Shown: positions 1 through 12,744 of the stretch, in pieces
How positions within the stretch are numbered: the first letter of the stretch is position 1
Layout: each line of letters opens with the position of its first letter
Origin: Latrodectus hesperus
Lineage: Eukaryota; Arthropoda; Arachnida; Araneae; Theridiidae
Length of the DNA stretch: 64,000 nucleotides
Assembly (NCBI GenBank): GCA_037975125.1
Contig: CM075850.1
Location: 123,779,826 to 123,843,825 of the forward strand
Direction of reading: 5' to 3'
Program-made: the position numbers and the translations under genes
The notes under the pieces: generated by a model
Databases searched by the model: none
What the model was told of the DNA's origin: nothing
Seen by the model: only the letters and a program-made list of their open reading frames with translations

Positions 1-630
1 ACAGCTGCGTGTGTGTACTGAATAAGTCGGACTCCTCAGCAAATTGATGTTTAATTGGAAAATTGGAGCAGTGCACCCCATGTTTCCGGCCTTGCTGCCG
101 CAAGACACCAAAAAAATTTAGAGCCTTTTAATACTAGTATATACTATAAGAATAATTTTTAATTCTAACTTGACAATTTTCAAACATCTGTTGTGAAGTA
201 TATTTAATTGCATCAACTAATTTAAATTTATCTAAACTAGAATTCTGTGTGAACAATATTATTTTATACTCTTATAAGTTTGTTTTATGTTATATTTCAA
301 ATAATTTAGTGATGTGTCAACTCCATTGTTAGCTAGACAAACAATGATTATTAAGTAAGAAATAGTAAAATCGTAAAGACATTAATTAATTTTTAGTGAA
401 TTTTATTTCCAATATATATATATAAGTGCTCCAAGTGCTGTTTTAAATGAATTTGGTAATAGATTTGTTTTCTTATGTACTAGGACAAATTACAAATGCT
501 TTAAGTATCTAATTCTTTCCATCTTACTTCTATGTTGTCTCCATCACTCTCTTTCCTTATTAAAACACATCCCTCACTCTGACATATTAGAAAAAAATAG
601 TTTTTCATGTAAAAAAAAATTACAGAATGT
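1..630. other. AT-rich window edge, no gene assigned
   Basis: The first ~115 bases are less AT-rich than what follows and contain words such as ccggccttgctgccgcaag, so they may be the edge of an exon or repeat cut by the window start. I could not assign a reading frame to a family. The remainder is AT-rich with a short (TA)n run near 415-425 and an A-run at 611-619. The small open frame on the minus strand at 501-707 shows no recognisable domain and is treated as chance. Confidence 0.5.
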
Positions 631-849
631 ATATGCATCCCTAGTAGCAGAGGCTGAGTGGTACTACAGTGGCCATTTACCGGTTTCATTGGTAACTCAC
701 TTGACACCGGATTTTTTCACCGGTGCGTGCCCATTAACTTACACATGACACGGTCATTGTATTTTCTACCGCCTATTCTGAACGACACCGTCGTCGGCCA
801 CTGATAGAGTGGTCGCTGGTCGTCGGCTGCAGCATTTACCATTGAGATT

Positions 850-1013
850 GAAGGAAAGTAAAATCATGCGCAGACTTATTAATAGGTCTACGCATGCGTG
901 GCGGCCATATTTAAATCCACTGTTTACTTTTATTTTCTCTGTATATTTATTTCCACTGGGTAGTTAGCTATTCTTAATTGTCTTACGAGGAATTATATTT
1001 TACAGAATTTTTG
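850..1013 (+). promoter_or_regulatory. Probable promoter and noncoding first exon of the DUF4806 gene
   Basis: A GC-richer island (about 690-910) stands out in AT-rich DNA. It carries catgcgcag at 865-873 and acgcatgcgtg at 890-900, both resembling NRF-1 (TGCGCATGCGCA-like) sites, followed directly by ggcggccat, which resembles a YY1 site; such pairs are typical of CpG-rich housekeeping promoters. There is no TATA box at a fitting distance. A textbook donor, gtaagta, begins at 1014. The exon ending at 1013 has no usable ATG in the phase that continues into the gene, so it would be 5' UTR. Transcription from here is inference from motif order and the well-formed donor. Confidence 0.45.
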
Positions 1014-1398
1014 GTAAGTACTATCAGTTTTTTTAAATAAATAACGTGTATATATCCTTAAAATTAAATATATTTCCTGTAATTAATTATGTCACATTAT
1101 TATCAAGCTAATCATTGTATTTGTGCAATTAAGTTAGAATAAACATTGCAAACAGTCTATTTTAAATGATACAAAATAATTTTATTGTGAAATTATGCTT
1201 TAATTTGTTCATTGTTTTTGAAATTTATAAATACCCATAATATCCATTAATAATCTACAATTATTATAGCAATTAAAATTTTTTAATGCATACTTGTATC
1301 GTACCGCATGGTAAAACATCCATAAAGTGTTATGTTGACAATTTTTTTTGTGTATTTTTGGCATGTGTTATTTTTAATGACTTGTTTTTGTTTCTAAG

Positions 1399-4300
1399 AT
1401 TAATATTTGAAGCTTGGAAATGAACAGGTTAGAATTTTCATATAAATTAAACGATCAAAATATTTATTCCAGACGGAATAAATTTCGTAAAATCCAATCT
1501 AATGTAAAAAGACTAATGTAAAAATCTAATGTAAAAGCTATTATTAAATAGAGTAAAAAAATATTGTTTTGAGTGTTACTATTTTATAACTGGAGAACTA
1601 AATTGTTTATTGGGTTACTTTATCATTCTCAGCAAAATTAGTAATAGGTAAAATGTCTTTGAGACCTTAAAGATGATCAAATTCTATTTTTGATAAGAAA
1701 GTATTAAGTTATGTTTACAGAGTAAGTATAATAATCTTCATATACTTTATTTAATTCATATCTATTTTTTATAACCTTCTATAATCAAGATTCATTGCAA
1801 GTTTACATTTAATGATAAAATTCATATCAGCAAATGAAAATGGTGGTGTATAAAACTTGGGAAATAATATGCAGTAATGATTTCTTGACTTGCATTTAAA
1901 ATTATAGAAATTTTTGGAAGCATCTTTCAAAATTGTAAAGAGGTATTCCATTTTTGATTTTGTAATCATTAGGGATCAACACTTCCAGTTTACTAAAACT
2001 TGAAACATGTAAAAATACTTTATTAAATATTTTAAAAATAGGTACATTTAAAAAATATTAAATGGTTAATTAATGAATAAGATTTTTGAAACTTAATCAT
2101 ACTATTCTATATAAATATAATGCCTTGACAGGATTTTGCAAAAAGTTTGCATGTTACATATAAATATTGTGTTTTTCATAATTTTACCAAATATGTGAGC
2201 TTTAAATTGAATCATTGTTTTTATAGAATAAACTTTGATTAAAAGAATATAAAACAAAATTTTTTAACAAAATGGTCAATAACAATCTATTTACAATTAA
2301 AAAACTACTTATCCTAAAAACAGAAACAGAATTTATTCATTAAATATTTTTCACATAGCTTTCAAGTTGTAGAATTCGTAGAGGAAACAGGTGATAAAAG
2401 TGTGGCAGTTGTCGCATCTAATTGGATGGATGGAAATATGTGTTACTGGCCTCCTTATAAGACGCCTAACAGAATTAGGCGTGCTATTGAAGACTTTGAA
2501 GTTCCTAATGAAAATTGGATGAAGGTCTCATGTCGTTGCCTGTTTTCTTGTGGTTTGTTATTATCTTGGTTTTATTAGCTATGATTTGTTCATACTTAAG
2601 TTAGTTATATTTTGTAATTACTGTGTTCATCATAAATATTATTACAATTTTGAAAAATTCTGTGTATTTTTAAATTTCATTTAATAAGGAGATTAATAGT
2701 TTTTTTCCTTGTAAGATGTGGATTTTTTTAAGTTTAATTTTAATATTTATAATTTTTCTTTTTAGTATTTTCTTATTTTTGTATAATAAGCAACAACTTG
2801 TGAAAACTTTCAGATACATATACAAGAGCTCGCAAGAGACTGAGGGATGCTGAAGATACTTCAGATTTAGCATCTGAAAGTTATGAAAATTTGAAAAAAT
2901 CTAGAGCAATACGACATAAAAAAGCTTTATATTCTTCAAAATCATCTGATTCTGAAGCACCTTCCCAGTCACTGATATCGACTGGGGAGAAATCTTCATT
3001 ATTAGAAGATTATAATATGAAGAGTCTCTTTGTGAGGCAAAAACCTTTATCATCACCATTATTTACTCCTACTGGTAGATTATCCAGCAACAATAACCAA
3101 AGGCTGGATTCACATTATATAGTCAAATGTTCTTGTGTTAGCAAAAAAAAAAAAAATAAATGATGGTAAAAATCCCTTTTAAATTATTCTGAGAGTTATT
3201 TTAAAATTAATTGGTTTAATACTGGAGGGCAGTGCCTTCTAAATGCATTCTTTTTGTTTTTATTTAGAAAATTATCATTAAAGTTCTCTTTAATGTTGTT
3301 TAAAAGTCATCCTTTTATTTTTCTATTTAGCTTTCCAGGAGAAGGTTATAACTTTACTTTTAAAACAAGAACAGGCTATAAAAGACCTTCAGACTGAAAT
3401 TCAGCAATTAAAATCCAGTGATGTTAGGTTACCTACTATGTGTGAATTTTTGCCTTTGCAAAGTACACAAGATATGGATTCTTTTAATGTTTACTTAGCT
3501 AATGAAGATAATTTTAGAAATTTAGTGAGTATTATTTGATAAATAACAAAAAAAATTAATAAAATAAAGAGTAATAAAGTTTTTATCCAAAAATGAAAAA
3601 AGAAATGCCAGTTTCTTTGTTTTACTAGTTGATCAATGATAAATTTTAAGGAGTAAGCCAAAGCAATATATTAATATAAGTTATGATGCAAATTTTGTAA
3701 TATATATAACAAAATAATATACAAATATTATATTGAAGAAATATGTGTTGATCTATTTTTTGCAAAGAAAACTGTATTTAAATTTTTACTGTGATATGTT
3801 TTTTAGAAATAATTCTAGAAAGCTGATTTAGCTTTAAATTTTTCTGGAATTTTTTTCAACATAATTTAAATTTCCTAGCAATTTAAACCAATTGAAATAC
3901 AAAAAAATAAAGTTTAAAAACATTAAGTTTCTATATAAAAATATTTGACAGGTAAATTAGCATTAACATGGATTTGGAAACTGGAACTTCATTTGAATTT
4001 ATTTTTCTGATATTTTGTTATTATTTTCAGATGACTATTTTGACTAATAAAGGTGGAACAAGTTCCAGTGATGTTATCAAAATGAATTCTGATGGAACTG
4101 ATGACAAACAAGTTGTCAAAACAATACAACTGGAAGGGCAGTAGAGGTGTAAAGCATCCCTTTTCCACCCTTCAGAATGTTATGAATTTGATAACAGGTT
4201 AGCATTTTGTTTTTAAACTTTCTAAAGCTAACTGCTTGTAGAAATAAATTTTAAAAGTAATATAGTGCAATATGAAAACATTAAATTCAAACGTAAAAGT

Positions 4301-4882
4301 TTATGAATTGAATTTAATCAAAATATTTCTAAATCATAATCACTGTAACAAATCATAAGAACATAATATTTCATGTTTCTGAAATAATTTTAATTGCATA
4401 TTTTTATTATTCTAGGTTTAACGTATGTAATTTAAATTTATATTGTGTTTGTAACTTAAAATTGGGAAAAATTGTTATTTTCTATTTTCATTTATGGATT
4501 ACTTTTGTATTTTTTAAATGCCAAGTTTACCATTGGATCAAAATGTTGATTATAGTACATAAATTAAATTTAATAAATTTATTTTTTCCCTAAATTTAAA
4601 TCTTAATTTTAATATTTTAACAACTTAAAATTTAATTTTTGTGATATTTCCATGTAATGTTAATAATATCAATTATAAAAATGTTAACCTTACTTTGTTT
4701 CTGATGTTACTTTATTTAACATTTATATGAGTAAAATTTGTTTATTTGTAGCTTCTACTTGCCACCATGACAGCCGTATAACAGATATGGATGTACAGCA
4801 GGACATCAAGAAATGGCTGATGCGTGCTCCTGATAGAGATAGGGGGGCGCTTGAAATGGGCTTTGGAAAAAGCCCAGTCTAA
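1399..4882 (+). pseudogene. DUF4806-domain protein gene with two 1-bp frameshifts (possibly a recent pseudogene)
   Basis: Coding exons: 1399-1427 (ATG at 1420), 2359-2552, 2814-3165, 3331-3524, 4031-4197 and 4752-4882 (stop). All introns have GT/AG ends and phases agree. The N-terminal block reads VVEFVEE...CYWPPYKTPNRIRRAIEDF, followed by TYTRARKRLRDAEDTSDL; a coiled coil (KQEQAIKDLQTEIQQLK) precedes the C-terminal DUF4806 block with LPLQ, a GGTSSSD loop, YNWKGSRGVKHPFSTL, and finally DVQQDIKKWLMRAPDRD. These are family hallmarks from memory; the function of DUF4806 proteins is unknown and they are multi-copy in some arthropods. Two breaks are visible: one extra A in the 14-A run at 3143-3156, and an extra T at 4083. 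Exon lengths sum to 1046 nt, exactly two more than 348 codons. A poly(A) signal, aataaa, lies at 4903. Either a young pseudogene or, less likely, two base-call errors. Confidence 0.75.
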
Positions 4883-4902
4883 TGTTAATATGTTATAAAA
4901 AT

Positions 4903-4908
4903 AATAAA
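4903..4908 (+). terminator. Poly(A) signal of the DUF4806 gene
   Basis: AATAAA 21 bases after the predicted stop codon, followed by a T-rich stretch with TTTATCTTTTGTG. The position and the GT/T-rich downstream element suit a cleavage and polyadenylation site. Confidence 0.6.
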
Positions 4909-5234
4909 GATTTATCTTTTGTGAACATTTTGTTTTTGTGAATAAATTCATAAATATTGAAGTAGATAGTTTAACAAATATTAAAATCAAAAATGCTGTA
5001 AAATAGGGACACTTTATCTGAATATATAACTGAATTTTTAATCTTATTACAATAATGTATTTAATACACTTGTTACCAAAAATTTGTAACTCATTTCTTT
5101 TATCACTTTTAGCTCTGCAAATATTGCTTTTAGAAATGTTCTAGAATATTCATATTTAAGTCAATTTTTCAACTATTAATAGAAAATATCAATATATATA
5201 TATAAAACATTAAGCTAAGACCATAGAATCAAAG

Positions 5235-5880
5235 TTGTCTGTTCTATATTAAAATATAGAATCAATGTTTTATTTTAAATTTATCAAATGTATCTAGTTG
5301 AGAATAATTTATACCTATTTTTACAAATATATTAAAACTAATTGAATTTGTATGATTTTAATTTCTAAAACTGAATCTATGCACACATGTTAAAATATAT
5401 ATCTTATAAAAGCAATAAAAAAATTTAGATTTTTTGCAGTTAAATTTCCAAAGTTAAATTTGCTAAGAAAACATTTTGAAAATCATAACAATGAACAATT
5501 TCCTAATTTATTTTTTCTAAAATTGGAAATTATTTTTTAAAATAAAATCTTAATGAATATTGTCTGTGTTCTATATTAAAATAATGAATCAATGTTTTAT
5601 TTTAAATTTATCAAATGTATCTAGTGTAGAAAGGTTCTATAAATAATTTATACCTATTGTTACAGATATATTGAAACTAATTGAATTTGTAGGATTTTAA
5701 TTTCTAAAACTGAATCTATGCACGCATGTTAAAATATATATCTCACAAAAGCAATAAAAAATTTAGATTTTTGCAATTAAATTTCCAGTGTAAAACTTGT
5801 TAAGAAAACATTAGGAAAATCAACCTGCTAATTTATTTTTTCTAAAACTGGGAATTATTTTAAAAAAATCTTAATATTGT
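5235..5880. repeat. Two-copy tandem duplication, period about 327 bp
   Basis: The block beginning ttgtctgttctatattaaaa near 5235 recurs near 5561 with the same order of words: atcaatgttttattttaaat, then ttatacctattnttacanat, tttctaaaactgaatctatg and gcaataaaaaa. The offset measured at gttctatatt (5241 and 5568) is 327 bases. The copies differ by scattered substitutions and short indels, so the duplication is not recent. No open reading frame spans it. Confidence 0.8.
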
Positions 5881-6195
5881 CATTTATTTGATTTTTCATA
5901 TCAGTGAAAAAAATTAAAGCAAATCTATAAAACTGAAATTATTGAAAGTTAATTTTGTGTCCTGCAATGAAAACTTGAAAATACTGAAATGTCCTATAGT
6001 GAAAAAATATTAGATATTGGGTAAAATACATTTCATATTAATTTCACTTACATAACTGTACTATATAAATTATTACATTTTGAATTTATTTATAAGTATT
6101 AAAAAATCCTTTAACACAAATATTTTTATCACTTAAAACACTTATAAATATATTAATATTTAAAATAAGTTTTCCTAAATATTGTCAGGCTTATC

Positions 6196-6240
6196 AAAAA
6201 TACACTATTGTTAAATTATTTTTAACGATAGTGTATTTTT
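6196..6240. repeat. Short hairpin-forming inverted repeat
   Basis: Arms at 6196-6214 and 6222-6240 (aaaaatacactattgttaa and ttaacgatagtgtattttt) pair with a single mismatch across a 7-base loop. It sits just left of the GC-richer island at 6250-6540. It has no poly-T end tied to a known RNA gene. It could be a small fold-back element or a remnant of an insertion. Confidence 0.6.
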
Positions 6241-6249
6241 TATATTTAA

Positions 6250-6560
6250 GCCGGAAAACAGCATAGGTACACGAGTAGAATACAAAATTGAATGGCAAAT
6301 ATCATCGATGCACTCACTCCCTTTTCATCGAATTTTAAAAAAGTCATCGGGCCATACGCCATAAACTCATCACACCGTGCACTTCAACTGAACGGGCGGC
6401 GACACCGCAGCCGCTCTCTGGCCGAGGTGACAAAAGGTCCACTGTTCCATGCACTTTTGCCGCACAGGGGCCGCTGAGTTTCCATCGGTTCAAGTCGTTA
6501 ACCCAATCACCACCCCAGTGTTGAATTGCTACTAGGGATGTTTAATCCCCCAGGTTTTCT
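6250..6560. other. GC-richer island of unknown nature
   Basis: About 300 bases, clearly richer in G, C and CpG than either flank, with words such as cgggcggcgacaccgcagcc and gccgcacaggggccgctgag. A 61-codon open frame on the plus strand from 6292 shows no family resemblance and is probably a by-product of composition. The island ends at one half of the inverted 14-mer pair. It may be a diverged terminal region of a transposon or an orphan promoter. Confidence 0.4.
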
Positions 6561-6829
6561 TTTTTGGTTGATAAAATATTATATTGATTGAAAGCTATAT
6601 TATTTATTTTATTAACTTAGTACTATGTAAAATATTGCTTTATCGGCTAATGTCGGTATCGAAAGATATGAAAAGAAGCAATAAAAAGAATTTAGCAATA
6701 TTATTAATTAAATTTGTGTCAGAGAAACCATGAAAAACGAAATTAGGTATCATTTATTAAAAATTAAGATAAATGAAGATGTGTGCTCATATGAATATTG
6801 ATGAATAGCTGTATTTGAATGCTTTATCG

Positions 6830-7126
6830 GGGATATACGGTTACTCGTGTTGCCTCCGCCAAATGACACATTTTATCGCCTTCTTCGCCAAATCTAAGCG
6901 ATTACAGTCACAGCATGGTAACCCAGCTACGATGAGCTGTAGGCGGAGCTATCTTTGCCCGGGGAAAATGTGATTGGGTAAAATATAAGGTGGAGAAATA
7001 AACATCATTATGACATGTGAGTGAACGTAGTATATTTAGCAGCGTTTTTCTTGTTCTAAGGTATTTCGTTCATAATTATATTAGGATTTTTCTGATAATT
7101 TTATAAAGCGATTGTCTTATTATATA
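6830..7126 (+). promoter_or_regulatory. Promoter-like island, target gene unknown
   Basis: The stretch holds several gcc/cgcc words, an inverted CCAAT box (gtgattgggta near 6970) and a TATA-like aaatataagg about ten bases later, followed by a possible 5' exon with the weak donor gtattt. A 31-codon open frame begins at 7127 in a poor context. No downstream exon continuing this frame was found before ALG12, so the island could be an upstream alternative ALG12 promoter, a promoter of a noncoding transcript, or a transposon end. Confidence 0.3.
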
Positions 7127-7207
7127 ATGGAAAATGATTCAAAAAATAATTCTTTGCAATTTTGCACTTCAAATATTAAAAGTATTTCATCGGCATTAAT
7201 AGACGTG

Positions 7208-7294
7208 CATTTACAAATATAAAAAACAAAAACATTTATTGTTAGTAAAAATAACTAAAAATAAAAGAGTTTTTGATTTTTATATTTGTAAATA
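7208..7294. repeat. 25-bp inverted repeat
   Basis: Arms at 7208-7232 and 7270-7294 share the palindromic word tttacaaatata / tatatttgtaaa plus an A-rich or T-rich inner part, with two mismatches across a 37-base loop. Composition is very AT-rich, so the fold is weak and may be chance. Confidence 0.5.
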
Positions 7295-7299
7295 ACGTA

Positions 7300-10200
7300 A
7301 CACAATAAGTAACTATAAATATGATACAACAAAAACATAGACAACAATCTATCATATCTTACATCCAAGCGTACATGATGTAAAGAACTTAAATAAATAC
7401 TTTTCTTGTTGGTTTAACTCATGTTTTTGAAACAATGATTTTATTAATGCATTTGGTACCAGTGGTTATGACATTTCAATATTAGTACTTGGACCTTTAA
7501 ATGAAAAAGTTAAATGTAACATAACCAATAGTATTACTTATCTTCTATAAATAAAATTATTCAATCAAAACTCATCATGTGCTTTTAAAAGCAATGAAAA
7601 GAGAAATTAGATAATTTAAATTGAAGCTTGCATGGTAGTTTAAGTACTTATTAATGATTTTCCCTATTTTTTCAGCAATTAAATTTAAAATTGTTTTTGC
7701 CATATTATATCTGATAATCATAAATTACATGAATAAAAATTAGCATATTTATACTTTATATCTTTTATCTGAAAGTATATAACATATTACATAAGTATCA
7801 TTAAATACTATAATTTACATATGTATTCTCCTACTTACCAAAATTAAATGTGTGTAATGAAGGAATAAATTTTTTTGAATTAAACCTGTGAATTAAATAC
7901 ATTTATTGTGTATATTTGTATATGTTGAAGTTACTAATCACTAATTTTTTGCAATAGCATATTCAGCATTTCTCATTATTCAAACTCCAAATCATTCAAA
8001 TATAAGATATTAACTCTTGTTAATGCAATAAAACCACGTATTTTGTAACATTTGCTGAGCTTATAATTTAATCTCCAAGTTTTTTGCCCAGATCACATAA
8101 ATCTCGACACATAAGTATATATTTATTTAACTGATTTTTAATTATTTCATTTATACAGTTTGTTTTGCAAGTTCATAAGATTATGTAAGTAGTTACAAAT
8201 ATGCAAAAGAAACTAAAGGGTTGTAACAACTAAAAATCAATTTATAAAAAACTATTATCAATAATTATGGGTATTTGTCTTCAACTCTTATTACTAACAT
8301 CCGTGCAATTTGTAGGTTTATTCTTGTGCATAAAGAATTAATTTTGACAAGAGATTTTCCCACACTTTCTTGAGAAATTTTGATCTGAAAACTCAGCAAA
8401 CTGAGTCAGAATTAAGGCATTATCACTCTTTCTTGCAAATCTTTTTAAATTAATTCACATTCATTACTACTTGCATCTAAATGTATGTGCAGAGCAGTAC
8501 TGACCATTACTGTAAATATTGTTAAAAATGTGTGTATAAGTATTTATATTACTAATCTAATCTAGAAAATGTGGGAACAAGTGTATGGAAAAAAAGAAAT
8601 TTTTACTTATATCAATTTATGAAATAATATTTACTGTTTGTGTATACTTTATAATTAAAATAATCTAGAAATATTTTCCGCAAATAAACTCTACTAAATG
8701 TATGGATTATTCAAGAATATGCATGCAAGATATCTGACCTTGTAAATAGTCCCTATTTATTTTTATTTATAAAGAATATGAATGAGTGTGATGTCACGCG
8801 GCTTGGCCATACCAGATGAAAATACATGGCTCGACGATTAACCAAATGATAGGTAAATGGAAATAATTGTTATATCCTCATTAAAATCTTTCCCTGTGAC
8901 TAATAATTACACCCCATTGGCAGTCAAAGCAAATAAATTGGTGGTGAGCGCCTGGAGCACTGGAGCTCGGTCATCCAAAGTGGCAAGAAGAAGTGGATCT
9001 AGTGTTTGTTAGGTTCCTAGCCTAAATGGCCATGTACCTTCTGTTCCTAAGAAATTTTTCTACACCTAACTTTAGTTGAGATTAACATAATGATTTCAAA
9101 ACATAAGGTTATTTAAACACAAAAGATTAAGAAAATATTTTGCTTAGGTTAAAGTGCTCCCAACGAGAGTTCTTTGCATGAGATTGAATAAACATAAAAA
9201 AGAAAAATTGGCAACCAAAGTGGCAACCAGCCTCCCTTGAGAAATTTTGAGTACAAATACCACAGGAAGTTAATCTGCTTTTCCCACATCTGGTAATAAT
9301 TTAAAATCGATCAACAAACTAGGGGAGATAACACTTTTCCATGAACCAGAATATCTCCTGTCAATAAAGTAAGCAATTATAAAATGATTTATCCAGACAC
9401 AGATGCTGTTTACGTTTTACCCAGTTCATGGGAATTTGAAGGATATCTGTTTTGGTGCTCTCCCACAATAAATAGTAATATAATATAAACTCATAAAGAT
9501 ATTATAATGTAAATAATAAAAGCACTTTCTTTAAAATAATTCAAGTTGTAAATAGTTCTGAAGATTTAGGTTATGCTTTTTAATTTGAAACAACAAAAAT
9601 CGAATAAAAAATAATAATATATAGATTAAATGTATTTATAAATAATAGTGAGTTAGGATAAATTAATTAGTTATGCATACATTTCATTTGCCATTAATGA
9701 TGAATTTGATTAATTACTTCATCAGTGTTGATCACTTCAAGTTTATCAAATTCGCCGCTTAAAAATGCTAAGTCACTCCAATTATTCTGTCCCATGTTTG
9801 ATCGTATATGTCAGAATTAATTTTAATTTACTGAACGAACGTTCACAGCTAACAATTGACGTTGAAATAGTAAAAATTGTCTGTACACTCATAATTTTAA
9901 TAACATCTTCACCATACTAGATTATGCAAGTTAAAAGCTTCAATGGAGTTTAAGATTTAATTCCTTTGGAGCTTTGAATTATATACTTATATATTTTTTA
10001 TAATAAAATCATAAATATTCTCAGCCAAAACATGTAAATTTGTAATATTTTTTATTTTTCAAAAACTGATACACTCAGAATTTAAGTTTTCTATTGAATA
10101 AAATTCTTATTGGGAATTAGACTTTTAATTGTTGTTCCCGATCCAATTAAACCTCGTGTAAAAAAGATCGTTTAAGGACAAACAAATCAATACAGGTATT

Positions 10201-12740
10201 CATACTAGACAAGAGTTTTAACATTCTTATCTCATGATTATGCGAAATTTTCTCAGTCGTTTACTTTACCAATGATGAATGTCTACTTATTTTTAATTTT
10301 TAATAGGACATTCTTACGATTTTAAAATATTTTTTTATTCAAAAGAGTTTGTTTTTGTTTTTTCATATTGTTTTACGCAATGGCATATTTTCTTTTTGAT
10401 TCAATAATTTATACATTAAGACCTTTTTAATTTTTTACAGTGCAGAATCGGCATAAATCGAACATTATTTTTTACAATAATTATGCCCGATTTCATTATA
10501 TTCCTCCAGAATGATTTCTCTTAAGCTAAAACAGGTTTTTGTTATAAATTGTAATAATTAAAAATAGGTTTTAAATAAGTAAATGTAAAGAATACGAGCT
10601 AGACAGAAAACGAAATTCGATATTTTTTTTTTTGTGTTTGTATTTTGTAGTAATAAACGTTATTTTGTATAAGGAAAACAGCAGAGAACAAGATAAATTA
10701 TTTAATTTCTTAACTGTGAGGTTCAAAATTATTTTAATAAATGTTTATGTAAGTTTTAGGATATTTTAAACTAATATCTCCTAAATATAATCATTGATTA
10801 AAAGTTTATGCTTCTTACAAATTCCGGAAAATATTAAATTTCCTTTATCAGTAAAAGAAATATTTTCATTTAATGATTTAAGAACTATATTTTAAATATT
10901 ACTTTTTTATTTTCAAACACTTCAATAAATAACAGCAATACTAAAGGTTATACTTTACATTCCTGAAATAGAATATTACAAATAAACACTATGGCATGAT
11001 CAATCCTTTCGTGTGTTTTAGAAATAAAATTTCAATGAGTAAATTCTGATATTAAGCTAAAAAATTTGAGTTTGAATAAAATATCTCTTAATATAAGAAA
11101 TAAATTTTATAGTTGCGGTAAGATAATAAATTAAGATACTTGTTTTTAATAGGTTAACATTAAAGCAAAATCCTTCTCGAAATTTACTACTTCTGATCTT
11201 TTGCATATCAAGGTAGATATAGTTCGGTGAAGGGAAAAATATTTAATGTAGAATAAATTTGAATATATGTGAAAAAATGTGTGATATTAACGGTTTTATA
11301 TAAAATATTTAATAACTAAATTATTATTCTAAATAGTAGCGTTAATATTTCCCCATTTTTATTTTTGCTTTTATTCTCCTTCTAAAAACAATTTTCATGC
11401 GTGAGATATATTTATTTTAATATTTAAGAATAACAATTCAAGAAATACTAAAATAAATATAATAACAACATAGATTCCAGTAAGGAACGATATTTTATAC
11501 AAAATTATAGAAACAGAAATCATTCGGAACATGAAAAACTGTTCTAGGATAACTATTGAAAATTACAACATTAATGAATCTTGAAAATTAATTTTTATAG
11601 TTAAATAATCAGCTATAATTTTAGGAAAAATTGAATGTCTTTTAAATTTTAAACGATATATCTACTGAAAGAAAAATAATTTTATTTTATTCAGTATTTG
11701 TGATTTGGCTCATATTTTATACACTCTTTGAAAATAATGGAAAAATTATATTTGGTTACTAGCTGAAGGTAAATACTTTTATAACAAGCAACTTTTGAAT
11801 AATTTATATCATTGAGAATTTCTCTTTGAATATATATTTCCTAAAATGAGTATTTTTCTTTTGAAAGAAAATTTTAAAATAAGGCAAAAACATTGCTTAT
11901 TCAAAAGGAAATTTTAATTTTTAGATTTAAGAAAATTACATCTTATAATACTCTATAAAGATATAAATACCATAAGCAAGAAAAATTTAATTATTAACTA
12001 TGACTATCAGATCTGAAAATAATTTTTTTTCCAGTCCAAGGACATTAACAATTTTTAAATATTTGATCAAATTTGAACTTCAAAATCTGCCTTATTTTTG
12101 TGTAAACTTATGCGCAAAAGATACGATTAAAAACAGATACATAAAACTACTGTTTTCTAGAATGAGTATTAATAATATATTTTCATTTTTGTGTAATAGA
12201 TGGAGTAATAAAGAAATAATTTTGCTCACTTCTAATCAATAAATGGTGATTATCAAAAAAATAATTTTCTATTCTTTGGATGAGTACAAATCTTTAAACA
12301 TTTATTCCAATTATTAGTTTCATTTTATTACATAGTTAATTCCACACTTTTAAAGGATTTGAAATTAAATATTCAATTTAAATTCTGAAGCTACAAATAA
12401 ATGACAAATTAAATTGATAAAATAAAAATTTATTATTAACATGGTTTTAGATAAAGTAAATTGAATTGTAAAATAAGATTAGAAATTTAATTTTAGAAAT
12501 AATTAGATAAATGACCTATTTTGTTTACAGAATTTATTCCATACACATTTTATGCAATTTAAAAGAAAGATAAATTTTACAATTATTCTGTGATTAACAA
12601 TTTATGATTCAAAAATATTTAATTTCTTTTATTAAAGAGAAAAAATTGAATACATGTATCATTATAGAAAGCGATTTTAAACATTATTGCATTCATTTGC
12701 TTTTCGATTCATAAAATTTCTGTAAGCGTTTTCCTCATTT
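7300..12740. other. AT-rich intergenic DNA, no gene recognised
   Basis: About 5.4 kb with stop codons dense in every frame. The only compositional change is at roughly 8780-9360, which contains words such as gtgagcgcctggagcactgg and ggcaaccaaagtggcaacca and could be an old unclassified repeat or noncoding exon. No splice-consistent reading frame, tRNA or transposase remnant was recognised. The 80-codon open frame at 12000-12242 has AT-driven composition and no motif. Confidence 0.5.
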
Positions 12741-12744
12741 GCTT

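Larger units (their letters stand above)
636..6540. repeat. Inverted 14-bp repeat pair flanking the DUF4806 gene
   Basis: The word catccctagtagca occurs at 636-649 and its exact reverse complement tgctactagggatg at 6527-6540, on either side of the DUF4806 gene and each at the edge of a GC-richer island. A weaker inverted resemblance lies inside the pair: attggtaactcacttga at 688-704 against the reverse complement of tcaagtcgttaacccaat near 6490-6507. No matching target-site duplication of any length is visible at the borders. The pair may be old terminal repeats of an element that carries the gene, or coincidence. Confidence 0.3.

Noticed and set aside
7127..7222. 31-codon ORF after the 6.8-7.1 kb island
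   Set aside because: Could be a first coding exon, but no downstream exon continuing it was found and the start context is weak. Kept only as part of the promoter-like island.
12000..12242. 80-codon open frame in intergenic DNA
   Set aside because: No conserved motif or promoter context; such lengths occur by chance in this composition.
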